A stretch of DNA of 62,701 nt. Source: Brumimicrobium sp033722555. Lineage in GTDB: Bacteria; Bacteroidota; Bacteroidia; Flavobacteriales_D; Crocinitomicaceae. The notes under the pieces are model-generated. The model was not told the origin of the DNA and did no database searches. It worked only from the letters and a program-made list of their open reading frames with translations. Every line of letters begins with the position of its first letter. Position 1 is the first letter of the stretch. This document shows, in pieces, positions 1 to 8,706 of the stretch. The stretch spans positions 1-62,701 of the forward strand of contig JAWVYS010000016.1 of NCBI GenBank assembly GCA_033722555.1, read 5' to 3'. The position numbers were made by a program, and so were the translations under genes.

Positions 1-347
1 GGAGGAATGTCTTGGGGCAGACTAACGGTACAAAAGCTGTCTACGGCACACTGAAAAGAAATTCCCTTGTCGTGTCCAACATAGATCCTTTCATTGACAA
101 TCTCCAAATGGGTGATTCGGTTGTTTAACAGACCATCATTTTTCCCGAAGGAGGTAAAATCGTGTCCGTCGAAACGCGCCAATCCCCCCAATGTTCCTAC
201 CCATAAATACCCGTCTTGATCCTGAATGATTGCATTAACCTGTGATTGGGGAAGACCTTCCTTGGTGCTGTAGTTTATGAAGGCATACCTTTGCGAAAAT
301 GCTGTTAGGCATAGCAGTAAAGACGCTAATAAAAATACTGATCTCAT
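1..347 (-). CDS. Two-component sensor with beta-propeller (Reg_prop) domain, N-terminal part only
   Basis: The reading frame starts at an ATG at 347 and runs open off the left edge of the window, so only the first 115 or so residues are visible. The protein begins with a signal peptide ending near AFSQ. It continues with the classical two-component regulator propeller motif GLPQSQVNAIIQDQDGYLWV followed by GTLGGLARFDG. Proteins of this type usually carry a periplasmic propeller, a Y_Y_Y domain, a membrane helix and a cytoplasmic histidine kinase of the LytS type; none of that later part is in the window. The ATG overlaps the stop codon of the LytTR regulator upstream (TGATG), so the two are translationally coupled and probably act as sensor and regulator. 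Ligand unknown. Confidence 0.8.
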   Translation of the reverse strand, partial: MRSVFLLASLLLCLTAFSQRYAFINYSTKEGLPQSQVNAIIQDQDGYLWVGTLGGLARFDGHDFTSFGKNDGLLNNRITHLEIVNERIYVGHDKGISFQCAVDSFCTVSLPQDIP

Positions 348-1126
348 CAGGCTATACCCTTGATCGTTTTTAGAAAGGCGCTTACACGATTGCGTGCAAC
401 GGGAAGTTGAACACCGTTTTTAAGAGCGATGATATGGCCATCCTCACTTATGTAATCTTTGACCATATCCATATTAATTATGTATGATTTATGAATTCGA
501 TAAAATTTATCGGAGTCAAGTATTTCTTCATAAATTTTAAGCGTGCGCGTATCCAAATACCTGGAATCGTCTTTAAAGTATATCATCGTGCAGTTACCAC
601 TAGCCTCCAGATGCGAAATAGTATCTTCTTCAACGATCTTAACGCCTTTCGTGTGAGAAATCGCTATACGATTATTCACTTTATTTCTCATAAGTCTGTC
701 GGCCAGATTTTGTAGAGAATCGAAATAAGCTTCATAATTACCCGGATTTTGGGTAAAAGTCTCCTTGGTCGCGATAAGCTTATCAACAGCCGTCCTGAGA
801 TCCTCGTCGTCTATTGGCTTCAATAGGTAGTGAGCCGCATTGGCCTGAAATGCGCGGATTGCATAATCTTTGAAAGCGGTTACAAAAACGACCAGAAAAT
901 TCCTTTTATCCAGTTCTTCGAGTAATTCGAATCCTTCAGAACCACTTGGCATGCGAATATCAAGAAAAACTACGTCCGGATTGGAACTTTCGATGATGCC
1001 TTTTGCTTCCTCTTTGTCTGAGGCCTCGCCGATTACGTCGATCTCCGGACAGTAGGTTTCAAGCATCATAATGAGATTTTTTCTGGCTAAATCTTCATCG
1101 TCAACAATAACAGCGCGTAAGTTCAT
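347..1126 (-). CDS. LytTR-family response regulator
   Basis: A 259-residue cytoplasmic response regulator. The N-terminal receiver domain (about residues 4-125) has the acidic pocket IVDDEDLAR, the phosphoacceptor Asp in VVFLDIRMP, the conserved Thr in VTAFKDYA and the Lys in LLKPI. The C-terminal half (about 155-255) is a LytTR DNA-binding domain with RIHKSYIINMDMV and a final NGVQLPVARNR motif. It lies immediately upstream of, and overlaps by one base with, a propeller sensor gene that runs off the window, which is the expected partner. Targets cannot be told from this window. Family assignment is firm. Confidence 0.93.
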   Translation of the reverse strand: MNLRAVIVDDEDLARKNLIMMLETYCPEIDVIGEASDKEEAKGIIESSNPDVVFLDIRMPSGSEGFELLEELDKRNFLVVFVTAFKDYAIRAFQANAAHYLLKPIDDEDLRTAVDKLIATKETFTQNPGNYEAYFDSLQNLADRLMRNKVNNRIAISHTKGVKIVEEDTISHLEASGNCTMIYFKDDSRYLDTRTLKIYEEILDSDKFYRIHKSYIINMDMVKDYISEDGHIIALKNGVQLPVARNRVSAFLKTIKGIA

Positions 1127-1286
1127 AATGATTGTTTTATCTAAATATAATTATTTTTTTAAAGTAGCTTACTCTTTGATCTCATGTTCAAACGAATCTA
1201 AATACCTTCTATTACCTATTCAGTACAGTTTACTCATTATTCAGGTCCATTCAGATGTTTTTCTAACTCCGGCCACGATTGTTAAG

Positions 1287-1294
1287 TATCTTTG
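1287..1294 (+). promoter_or_regulatory. Candidate -7 box (TATCTTTG) of a short transcript
   Basis: TATCTTTG fits the Bacteroidota -7 consensus TAnnTTTG. It lies 35 bases before the ATG of a 20-codon ORF and about 90 bases before an intrinsic terminator, so it would give an RNA of roughly 100 nt. No convincing -33 TTTG is visible at the usual spacing. Confidence 0.4.
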
Positions 1295-1329
1295 AATTGT
1301 ATATAACTCAAACCTTAAAACATACAGTT

Positions 1330-1392
1330 ATGAATAGAACTTTACCGCTCGGTCCAACTATGATTTGGATCTTTAATGATAACGGAAACTAG
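1330..1392 (+). CDS. Possible 20-residue leader-like peptide ORF
   Basis: ATG to TAG reads MNRTLPLGPTMIWIFNDNGN. It sits in the 377-base gap between the LytTR regulator and the next plus-strand gene, behind a -7 box and an A-rich leader. Its stop codon TAG forms the loop of the terminator hairpin at 1382-1400, the geometry expected of a leader peptide with an attenuator, or of a small RNA with an accidental ORF. I do not recognise the peptide. It has one Trp and no run of a single amino acid. Nothing else in the gap looks coding. Confidence 0.35.
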   Translation: MNRTLPLGPTMIWIFNDNGN

Positions 1393-1407
1393 GTTTCCGT
1401 TTTTTTA
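1381..1407 (+). terminator. Intrinsic terminator
   Basis: Perfect 8-bp stem ACGGAAAC / GTTTCCGT with a 3-nt loop (TAG), followed by a run of seven T. Strong Rho-independent terminator on the plus strand; it ends the short transcript starting near 1300. Confidence 0.8.
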
Positions 1408-1542
1408 TTTCCTGTGATATACTTATGCGCGCATATTAAATTGGTATGAAAAATTCATCAGTTAATCCTGACGGAAGTATGATTTAGCTAAAAGCTCTCA
1501 GTTTTGAACAATCTTACCTTCCTTGTTCCTACTTTTAGCGTG

Positions 1543-1812
1543 ATGTCGAACGGGAATCAGCACACAAGAATAATTAAGGGCAAAGGAGATAATGCCCCTG
1601 ATGTACAGCTCTACGGAACTATTCTTGAATGTGCTTTTCAGTTTGAAGGTCAGTATTCCTATGCTGTTTCTCTCGAGTCAGGTTCTATCGTAACCAAAGG
1701 CGAGTTTCTGAATGGATTTCGGCTCGATATTTCTGAATTACCTGTAGGTTTTTATCAACTCGTTATCTTCAACGAACTTCAGCGCTTCATTTATTCCTTT
1801 CGGGTAGAATGA
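1543..1812 (+). CDS. Small protein resembling a free-standing T9SS type A C-terminal domain
   Basis: An 89-residue protein if started at the ATG at 1543. The frame is open upstream to a TTG at 1504, which would give 102 residues, and a GTG at 1540 is also possible. The second half (VSLESGSIVTKGEFLNGFRLDISELPVGFYQLVIFN, here quoted only in part) follows the beta-sandwich pattern of T9SS type A sorting domains: a hydrophobic strand, G-x-F-x-N-G, LDIS-LP-G-Y, then a final strand and a short tail. No signal peptide is visible, so it is not an obvious secreted cargo. It converges on the alpha/beta hydrolase gene and overlaps its 3' end by 26 bases. Function unknown. Confidence 0.6.
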   Translation: MSNGNQHTRIIKGKGDNAPDVQLYGTILECAFQFEGQYSYAVSLESGSIVTKGEFLNGFRLDISELPVGFYQLVIFNELQRFIYSFRVE

Positions 1813-2566
1813 AATTCTTCAGAACCTTACAAACCTCTTCGGTGGCTTCAAGATGCGACATGTGTCCGGCATTTTCGATCAGATGAAATACATTGTTAGT
1901 ACCAGCGGTAAATGACTTCATTTTATCGTATGGAATCAGTTTGTCAAATTTACCCTGTATGACAAGACATTTATTTCCCAGTTGCGTCATTGCCGAAATA
2001 TAATCTGAACGGTCACGCATTGCTAGAACAGTTCCTGCGATTGCCTCCGCTTCAATTTCTAACGCTTCATGTATGAGGTTTTTGATGTTTTCACGGTGCA
2101 ATTCGGGGCGATAAAAAAGATTCGGTATTGCTTCCCGGAGAAATAGAGACTTATTTTTTTTTACGATACGGGCCACTTGGGTTCGTTCAGCTTTTTTTAT
2201 ATCGGAATCCTCCCACGGGTGCGAATTGAGAAGGATCAGTTTGTTTATCTCGTCAGGTTTTTTTCTATACATTCCTAAAGCAACATACCCTCCAAGGGAA
2301 TGGCCTGTTAACGCAAAGTTTTTCAGTCCGAGCGTTTCAATCAATGCAAAAACCATTTCAGAAATCCGGTCAAGTGTCGGATGTGGTGCTTCTGAAGGAA
2401 AGTTAGACTTACCATGACCCGGGAGTTCGATCAGAATGCATTTTACTCCATTCAAGCCAGGGGTAATCGTATTCCACATCGTATTGCTTTCCAGAAAGCC
2501 ATGCAGAAAAACAACAGGGTAACCATCACCGATTACCCTGTAATTGAGCATTGTATCTTTATTCAT
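1787..2566 (-). CDS. Alpha/beta-fold hydrolase
   Basis: A 259-residue cytoplasmic hydrolase. It has the oxyanion motif VVFLHGFLES, the nucleophile elbow GHSLGG (Ser about residue 91), an Asp in VIQGKFDKLIP and the catalytic His in IENAGHMSHLE, so the triad looks complete. The substrate cannot be predicted. Its ATG overlaps the stop codon of the aminopeptidase P gene by one base (TAATG), so the two form an operon. An internal Met at residue 6 (MLNYRVIG) is an alternative start. Ester hydrolase or haloperoxidase-like family members are all possible. Confidence 0.88.
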   Translation of the reverse strand: MNKDTMLNYRVIGDGYPVVFLHGFLESNTMWNTITPGLNGVKCILIELPGHGKSNFPSEAPHPTLDRISEMVFALIETLGLKNFALTGHSLGGYVALGMYRKKPDEINKLILLNSHPWEDSDIKKAERTQVARIVKKNKSLFLREAIPNLFYRPELHRENIKNLIHEALEIEAEAIAGTVLAMRDRSDYISAMTQLGNKCLVIQGKFDKLIPYDKMKSFTAGTNNVFHLIENAGHMSHLEATEEVCKVLKNFILPERNK

Positions 2567-3858
2567 TATTTATTCATCCAGTCCTCTATTTCCTCGACCT
2601 CAAGAGGAATTCCGGACATCATATTGAAAGGTTTATCTCCTTCGCGAATAAGCAGGTCGTCTTCTAAACGTATACCCAGCTTTTCTTTAGGGATGTAGAT
2701 TCCGGGTTCACACGTAAGAACCATACCTGCTTCTATTGGTCTGTGATAAAGTCCTGAATCATGGGTGTCCAGTCCAATAAAGTGAGAAGTTCCGTGCATA
2801 AAGAATCTTTTATACGCAGGTTTCTCGGGATCCTGATTTTTAATGTCTGTTTTATCGAGTAAACCAAGCTTCACAAGTTGTTCTTCCATAAGTTTCCCGA
2901 CCTCTTTATGATATTCGGGAATTAACGTTCCGGGAACTAAAAGTTTTTCTGCCTCTTTTTTTACATGTAAAACGGCATTGTATACATCTTTTTGGCGCTG
3001 AGTAAAGCGGCCATTCACCGGAATTGCTCTGGTTTGATCCGAAGCATAATTGGCATATTCAGCACCGAAATCCATTAATATGACCTCACCGTCCTTACAT
3101 TGGTCTTTATTTTCGATATAATGAAGGACGCATGCATTTGCTCCGCTTGCAATGATCGGAGTATAAGCAAATCCTTTTGAGCGATTTCGAATAAACTCAT
3201 GAATAATCTCTGCTTCGATCTCATATTCCCAAACACCCGGTTTAACGAATTCCAAAACTCTTTTTACCGCTCCTTCGGTAATATTACACGCTTTTTGCAT
3301 TAAGTCAATCTCAATATCTTCCTTCACACTGCGAATCGCATGTAAAATTGGGGCACTCTTGTGTACCTGATGGGCCGGATAATTTCTTTTGCAAGCCTTG
3401 ATGAACCGGTCTTCGCGGGTTTCTACATCCGTATTTGCCCTGAGGTGTTCATTTGTGTTGAAATAGATTCCTTCAGCTTCGGCCATGAGCTGCTTGAATA
3501 TCGTGTCAAACTGATCGAGCCAGTAAACAGTTTTAACTCCTGTGTTTTCGTAAGCCGCCTCTTTCGTAAGTTTCTCACCCTCCCATACGGCTATGTGATC
3601 GTTGGTTTCACGAAGAAACAGAATCTCACGATGCTTGGGATCAGAGGCATCCGGAAAAAGCGTTAATATACTTTCTTCCTGATCCACTCCGGACAAGTAA
3701 AACATATCCCTGTTTTGTTGAAAGGGGATGGTGCTGTCTGCACTGATCGGATAAATGTCGTTGGAATTAAACACAGCCACTGTATTGGCTTTCATTTCTT
3801 GCATGAATTTTGTGCGGTTTCTTTCAAATAATCTTTTGTCGATACGTTCGTATTTCAT
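2566..3858 (-). CDS. pepP: Xaa-Pro aminopeptidase (aminopeptidase P, M24 family)
   Basis: A 430-residue cytoplasmic metallopeptidase that removes N-terminal residues preceding proline. The N-terminal AMP_N domain begins KYERIDKRLFERNRTKFM. The C-terminal pita-bread domain carries all five expected dinuclear-metal ligands: Asp in LMDFGAEY, Asp in ASDQTRA, His in HGTSHFIGLDTHD, Glu in TCEPGIYIP and Glu in RLEDDLLI. Length is typical. It is followed by an overlapping alpha/beta hydrolase. It lies 209 bases beyond mutS, in a gap without a recognisable terminator. Confidence 0.93.
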   Translation of the reverse strand: MKYERIDKRLFERNRTKFMQEMKANTVAVFNSNDIYPISADSTIPFQQNRDMFYLSGVDQEESILTLFPDASDPKHREILFLRETNDHIAVWEGEKLTKEAAYENTGVKTVYWLDQFDTIFKQLMAEAEGIYFNTNEHLRANTDVETREDRFIKACKRNYPAHQVHKSAPILHAIRSVKEDIEIDLMQKACNITEGAVKRVLEFVKPGVWEYEIEAEIIHEFIRNRSKGFAYTPIIASGANACVLHYIENKDQCKDGEVILMDFGAEYANYASDQTRAIPVNGRFTQRQKDVYNAVLHVKKEAEKLLVPGTLIPEYHKEVGKLMEEQLVKLGLLDKTDIKNQDPEKPAYKRFFMHGTSHFIGLDTHDSGLYHRPIEAGMVLTCEPGIYIPKEKLGIRLEDDLLIREGDKPFNMMSGIPLEVEEIEDWMNK

Positions 3859-4067
3859 CGGAATTACATTTAATAATTTTTCAATTCTACGTTAAAATCC
3901 ATAGATAATTTAAGGGCTTAGAACGTAGAAATTTTATTTGTGCAAGATACAAATATTTCTTTTCGGAAGGCGAAAGTAGATGGGAAAACCTTTCTCGGGA
4001 AGGTCTATGTTTAGGGTTGATTTGGAAATAAAATAAACGCAAGTTAAAGAAGTTCAAGTGATCGGTT

Positions 4068-6695
4068 CTATTTCTTTTTAGAACCTGTTAGCTTTTTAAT
4101 TTCATTCAGTTTAAACAGAGCCTCCACTGGAGTAAGCGTATCTATGTCCAGGCTTTGAACCTCTTCCCTGATTTGTTCGAGAACAGGGTCATCGAGCTGA
4201 AAAAAGCTTAACTGCATATCAGAGGAGTTGCCTGCCTGAATGATCTTTTCTTTTTCCTTTCCGCGTGAAGAGTTCTCCAGTTCAGTAAGCATCTTGGTTG
4301 CTCTCTGAACGACAGCATTTGGCATTCCGGCTAATTTAGCGACATGTATTCCAAAACTATGTTCACTTCCTCCTTCAATCAGTTTTCTTAAAAAAAGTAT
4401 TTTCGTTCCAACTTCTTTTACTGCCACGGTATAATTCCTGATCCGCGGAAATTTATTGGTCATCTCATTGAGTTCGTGATAATGCGTTGCAAACAGAGTT
4501 TTACAACGCGCCGCGGGATGCTGGTGAATGTATTCAGCAATCGCCCAAGCAATGGATATTCCGTCATATGTACTTGTTCCCCGGCCTATCTCGTCCAACA
4601 AAACAAGGCTATGGGGAGAGAGGTTATTAAGAATACTGGCTGTTTCATTCATTTCGACCATGAAGGTGGATTCACCGGAGGAAATATTGTCTGAGGCTCC
4701 AACACGTGTAAAAACCTTATCGACAACCCCAAGAGAAGCACTCTTTGCAGGTACGTAAGATCCCATTTGCGCCATGAGGCAAATCAAGGCTGTTTGGCGA
4801 AGAATAGCACTTTTACCGGACATATTTGGACCGGTGATCATAATAATCTGTTGGGTTTCATTATCCAGGTACACGTCATTGGGAATGTATTCCTCCCCGA
4901 TCTTGAGTTGCTTTTCAATCACCGGATGCCTTCCTTCTATGATGTCAATACTAAGGTCTTCGTTCATTTTTGGTCTGCTATAACCGTTTTGCTCTGCTAC
5001 GTTTGCGAAACTGTTTAGGCAGTCTAATTGACTGATGAGGTGGGCGTTGAACTGGATAGGAGTGATGTAATCAGCCATGGCAAAAATCAGCTCCTGGAAA
5101 AGCTGTCTTTCCAAGGCAAGGATTTTTTCTTCTGCCCCGAGAATTTTATGCTCGTATTCTTTCAACTCTTCCGTTATGTACCTTTCGGCATTTACAAGTG
5201 TTTGTTTTCGAATCCACTCTGAAGGAACTTTGTCTTTGTGCGAATTCCTTACCTCAATGTAATACCCGAAAACATTGTTGAACGCAACTTTCAGACTAGT
5301 GATTCCGGTTCTTTCGGATTCCCGTTGCTGCATTTCTTCCAGAAAGTCTTTTCCTGAACTAGAAAGCCGGCGTAATTCATCGAGTTCGGTATGAAAACCA
5401 TCTGCGATGACTTTTCCTTTTCCAATTTGAACAGCTGCATCACCGTCCAGTTGTTTTTTGATAAGTTCAATCAGCTTTTCACACGGATTTAACCTGTCAA
5501 CAATTGAAACCAATGCTTTGGAATTCGTTTTTTTCAGTAATTCACAAACAGGCGTAATTTGAAGGAGTGTGCGTTTCAATTGGTTGACTTCCTTAGGGTT
5601 TACCTTTCCCACGGCAACCTTGGAGGCCAAGCGTTCAAGATCATTAATTTCTTTAAGTCTTTCACCGAGTTCAAAACGTATTTCTTCATTTTTCAAAAGG
5701 GCTTCAACGGCATCCAGACGGTTGTTTATAGGTGCAACTTCTTTTAAAGGAAGAACCATCCAACGCTTCATCATTCTACCGCCCATCGGTGTTAGGGTTG
5801 CGTCCAGAACGCTGAGAAGAGTAGCTCCACCTTCATTTTGAGAGGAGATGAGCTCGAGATTTCTGGTAGTGAACCGGTCAAGCCAAACATATTTGTTTTC
5901 TTCTATCCGGGCGATTTTTGTGATATGTCCTAAACGCTCGTGCTGTGCTTCTGAAATGTAGTGAAGAATGGCACCTGCAGCGATTACGGCCTCATCCAGT
6001 TCTTCCACTCCGAATCCTTTCAGGTTTTTTGTCTGAAAGTGTTTGTTTAGAATTTCTCGGGCAAAATCTTCCTGAAAAACCCAGTCCTCCAATTTATAAG
6101 TATGGTACTGTGTTCCAAATCTATCGGTATACGCAGCGTTTTTCTGTTTGGAATAAATGACCTCACTCGGTTCAAAACCTTGCAAAAGTTTATCGATGTA
6201 TTCAATATTGCCCTGGGCAAGTAGAAATTCACCCGTGGAGATGTCCAAAAAGGAGATTCCATGTTCGTTTTTGCCGAGGTTGATAGCTGCAAGGAAATTA
6301 TTTTTCTTCTGTTCGAGAACCTGATCGTTGAAAGATACGCCCGGTGTTATAAGTTCGGTCACTCCTCTTTTTACGATAGTTTTTGTCATTTTGGGGTCTT
6401 CCAACTGATCACAAATAGCTACCCGTTCACCGGCTCTTACCAGTTTGGGTAAATAAACATCGAGTGAATGGTGTGGAAACCCGGCCAGTTCTATATGCGA
6501 GGCAGCACCGTTTTTTCTTTTGGTTAGAATGATTCCGAGAATACGGGAGGCCTTAACAGCATCTTCGCCAAAGGTTTCATAGAAATCACCGACACGAAAC
6601 AAAAGTAGGGCACCAGGATGTTTTGCTTTGATCTGGTTATACTGCTTCATCAAAGGAGTTTCGCTCGACTTTTTTTCTTTCGCTGTTTTGGCCAA
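4068..6695 (-). CDS. mutS: DNA mismatch repair protein MutS
   Basis: MutS binds base mismatches and starts methyl-independent mismatch repair. The N-terminal mismatch-recognition motif is GDFYETFGEDAV. Connector, clamp and lever regions follow, and then a full ABC-type ATPase with Walker A TGPNMSGKSA, signature region SGESTFMVEMNE, Walker B LVLLDEIGRGTSTYDG and the switch His in ATHYHEL. The open frame extends to 6935, but that would overlap the divergent methyltransferase gene and adds unrelated sequence. I place the start at a TTG at 6695, giving an 875-residue protein beginning M-A-K-T-A-K-E-K-K. An ATT at 6698 or the ATG at 6650 (MKQYNQIK) are alternatives. The non-ATG start is inferred from typical family N-termini. 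Confidence 0.95.
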   Translation of the reverse strand: MAKTAKEKKSSETPLMKQYNQIKAKHPGALLLFRVGDFYETFGEDAVKASRILGIILTKRKNGAASHIELAGFPHHSLDVYLPKLVRAGERVAICDQLEDPKMTKTIVKRGVTELITPGVSFNDQVLEQKKNNFLAAINLGKNEHGISFLDISTGEFLLAQGNIEYIDKLLQGFEPSEVIYSKQKNAAYTDRFGTQYHTYKLEDWVFQEDFAREILNKHFQTKNLKGFGVEELDEAVIAAGAILHYISEAQHERLGHITKIARIEENKYVWLDRFTTRNLELISSQNEGGATLLSVLDATLTPMGGRMMKRWMVLPLKEVAPINNRLDAVEALLKNEEIRFELGERLKEINDLERLASKVAVGKVNPKEVNQLKRTLLQITPVCELLKKTNSKALVSIVDRLNPCEKLIELIKKQLDGDAAVQIGKGKVIADGFHTELDELRRLSSSGKDFLEEMQQRESERTGITSLKVAFNNVFGYYIEVRNSHKDKVPSEWIRKQTLVNAERYITEELKEYEHKILGAEEKILALERQLFQELIFAMADYITPIQFNAHLISQLDCLNSFANVAEQNGYSRPKMNEDLSIDIIEGRHPVIEKQLKIGEEYIPNDVYLDNETQQIIMITGPNMSGKSAILRQTALICLMAQMGSYVPAKSASLGVVDKVFTRVGASDNISSGESTFMVEMNETASILNNLSPHSLVLLDEIGRGTSTYDGISIAWAIAEYIHQHPAARCKTLFATHYHELNEMTNKFPRIRNYTVAVKEVGTKILFLRKLIEGGSEHSFGIHVAKLAGMPNAVVQRATKMLTELENSSRGKEKEKIIQAGNSSDMQLSFFQLDDPVLEQIREEVQSLDIDTLTPVEALFKLNEIKKLTGSKKK

Positions 6696-6786
6696 AATGA
6701 ATTTGTTTGTGTTATTTTGCGGACTGTAAAAATACGGGCTTTGTTCTGGTTCATCATCACTGACAAGGGTCCACTTATCAAAAATT

Positions 6787-7314
6787 ATGAACAGGAAATT
6801 AAAACTTTGGGAATTAAATCGGCCTTCTGTTGAAGAATTTAAAGAAAAGAAAAAATTCCCCGTGGTTTTAATCCTCGATAATATCCGAAGTCTTTCAAAT
6901 ATAGGTGCTTTTTTTAGGACTGCTGATGCTTTCAATGTAAAGAAAATTTATCTCTGCGGTATCACTGCCAGTCCCCCACATCGCGAGATTCAAAAAACAG
7001 CCCTTGGCGCCACGGAATCTGTTGAATGGAAACATGTTGAAGATGTAGTCATATTGATTCAGGAGCTGAAAAAGAAAAAAGTAAAGATTTGCTCAATCGA
7101 ACAAGCAGAAAAAACAATCATGCTGAATGAATTTGAGATTAATCAGTCATCGGAATACGCCTTGGTTTTTGGAAATGAGGTGGATGGAGTGAATCAGCGC
7201 GTGATCGACGAATCCGACTACATTTTGGAGGTTCCCCAATTCGGTACGAAGCACAGTTTGAATGTTTCCGTTTGTGCCGGGGTTGTACTATGGGAGTTTG
7301 TGAGAGCTTTCTAA
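6787..7314 (+). CDS. SpoU/TrmH-family RNA 2'-O-methyltransferase
   Basis: A 175-residue enzyme of the SPOUT class. It has the three diagnostic motifs: motif 1 LDNIRSLSNIGAFFRTADAF, motif 2 LVFGNEVDGV and motif 3 VPQFGTKHSLNVSVCAG, which form the trefoil knot that binds S-adenosylmethionine. The protein is short, without an N-terminal substrate-binding extension, so it is more like TrmH/TrmL than RlmB. The exact nucleotide modified cannot be told. It is transcribed divergently from mutS and converges on the NADH dehydrogenase gene with a 12-base gap. Confidence 0.9.
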   Translation: MNRKLKLWELNRPSVEEFKEKKKFPVVLILDNIRSLSNIGAFFRTADAFNVKKIYLCGITASPPHREIQKTALGATESVEWKHVEDVVILIQELKKKKVKICSIEQAEKTIMLNEFEINQSSEYALVFGNEVDGVNQRVIDESDYILEVPQFGTKHSLNVSVCAGVVLWEFVRAF

Positions 7315-7326
7315 TGTGATAAATAG

Positions 7327-8706
7327 TTAATTTTCCACGGCCTCCCGGGTTTCTTTGGTATTCATCGTTTTTCTGATATTTTTCTCCTGAGCTTTTTTCG
7401 CTTTGCGAATGATAAGCCTGTTACTTCTGTCATACGTAATGTAATTCCACCCCCAGTTTACGGCCACCACCAGTTTGTTTCTGAATCCGCTGATGGAAAA
7501 TAAGTGTACTGCCGACCAGATGAGCCACGCTAAGAAACCCCCGAATTTGAGTTTTCCCAAATCGGCTACTGCCTTACTTCTTCCGATCGTGGCCAAAGCT
7601 CCTTTATCGGTATATTCAAATTTTTTCATTTCCTTACCTCCAAATTTTCGATTCAGGTTTTTTGCAAGGTGTTTACCTTGCTGGATCGCAGCCTGCGCTA
7701 ACATGGGGTGACCTTTGGGATATTCATCGCTGATCATTGCAGCTATATCTCCAATGGCGAAAAGATTTTCGTAGTCCTCGACCTGAGAATACCTGTTTAC
7801 ACGTATGCGATTGCCCTTAACGATATAGTCCGGGTTAATCCCGCGGATGAGATTCCCTTTTACCCCGGCTGTCCAGATCACCGTTCTGGACATAACAGGT
7901 TCTTTATTTGTGGTGATTTCCTGCCCGTCATAGTTTTTCACCGAGGTTTCGAGGCGAACATCTACCCCCAAATTTTTTAAATACTTCAGGGCTTTCTTAG
8001 AGGCTTTGTCCGACATCCCATTGAGGAGTTGATCAAGTCCTTCGAGAAGAAATATGTTTACCTTTTCGGCATCGAGATCGGGATAATCCTTTTTTAGTAC
8101 AAATCTTTTGAATTCAGCTAAAGCTCCGGCAATTTCAACTCCTGTCGGTCCACCACCGATTACAACAAAATTCATCAGCGCTTCCCGTTCCTTGGAGTTT
8201 TTTGAGATCTCGGCCTTCTCCAGATTTTCGAGTATCATGCTTCTTATGTCCAGCGCTTCCTGTATAGATTTCATTCCTATACAGTGCTTTTCAATGTCTT
8301 CCATACCAAAAAAATTGGTGTTTGTGCCATTAGCTATGATGAGATAGTCATAATTCACGCACCCTATCTTGGTGTAGACAGTTTTGGTTTTTGGATTTAT
8401 CTCCTTGACTTCTGCCATTCGAAAAAATACATTCTTATAACGTTTAAACAATTTTCTGATGGGGAAAAGGATACTGTCGGGTTCTAGTCCACTGGTAGCT
8501 ACTTGATAGAGGAGGGGCTGAAACTGATGGAAATTATTTTTATCGATTAGGACGATCTGAGCCTTGTTTTTAGCTATTTTTTTAATAAAGTTTATTCCCC
8601 CAAATCCAGCTCCTATAATAACTATGCGCGGAAGATCCGTTTCCGGAAGGTTTATACTGTCCGATCTCTTCAGATCGCTTATGTATTTATTTTCATCACT
8701 ATTCAT
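7327..8706 (-). CDS. Type II NADH dehydrogenase / FAD-dependent pyridine nucleotide oxidoreductase
   Basis: A single-subunit, non-proton-pumping NADH:quinone oxidoreductase attached to the inner face of the membrane. The FAD dinucleotide fold is IVIIGAGFGGINF, followed by LLYQVATSGLEPDSI, typical of NDH-2. The NAD site is FVVIGGGPTGVEIAGALAE, and the second FAD contact is LFAIGDIAAM. Near the C-terminus a hydrophobic amphipathic segment (FGGFLAWLIWSAVHLFSISG) fits membrane anchoring. I chose the ATG at 8706 (MNSDENK), giving 459 residues; the frame allows an ATG at 8763, which adds 19 residues of no recognisable domain. Nothing nearby links it to a particular pathway. Confidence 0.88.
   Translation of the reverse strand: MNSDENKYISDLKRSDSINLPETDLPRIVIIGAGFGGINFIKKIAKNKAQIVLIDKNNFHQFQPLLYQVATSGLEPDSILFPIRKLFKRYKNVFFRMAEVKEINPKTKTVYTKIGCVNYDYLIIANGTNTNFFGMEDIEKHCIGMKSIQEALDIRSMILENLEKAEISKNSKEREALMNFVVIGGGPTGVEIAGALAEFKRFVLKKDYPDLDAEKVNIFLLEGLDQLLNGMSDKASKKALKYLKNLGVDVRLETSVKNYDGQEITTNKEPVMSRTVIWTAGVKGNLIRGINPDYIVKGNRIRVNRYSQVEDYENLFAIGDIAAMISDEYPKGHPMLAQAAIQQGKHLAKNLNRKFGGKEMKKFEYTDKGALATIGRSKAVADLGKLKFGGFLAWLIWSAVHLFSISGFRNKLVVAVNWGWNYITYDRSNRLIIRKAKKAQEKNIRKTMNTKETREAVEN

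Noticed and set aside
3859..4067. Intergenic region between mutS and pepP examined for a small RNA or terminator
   Set aside because: No clear stem with a T run and no ORF; nothing beyond AT-rich spacer.
6696..6935. N-terminal extension of MutS to 6935
   Set aside because: It overlaps the start of the divergent methyltransferase and gives sequence unlike any MutS N-terminus.
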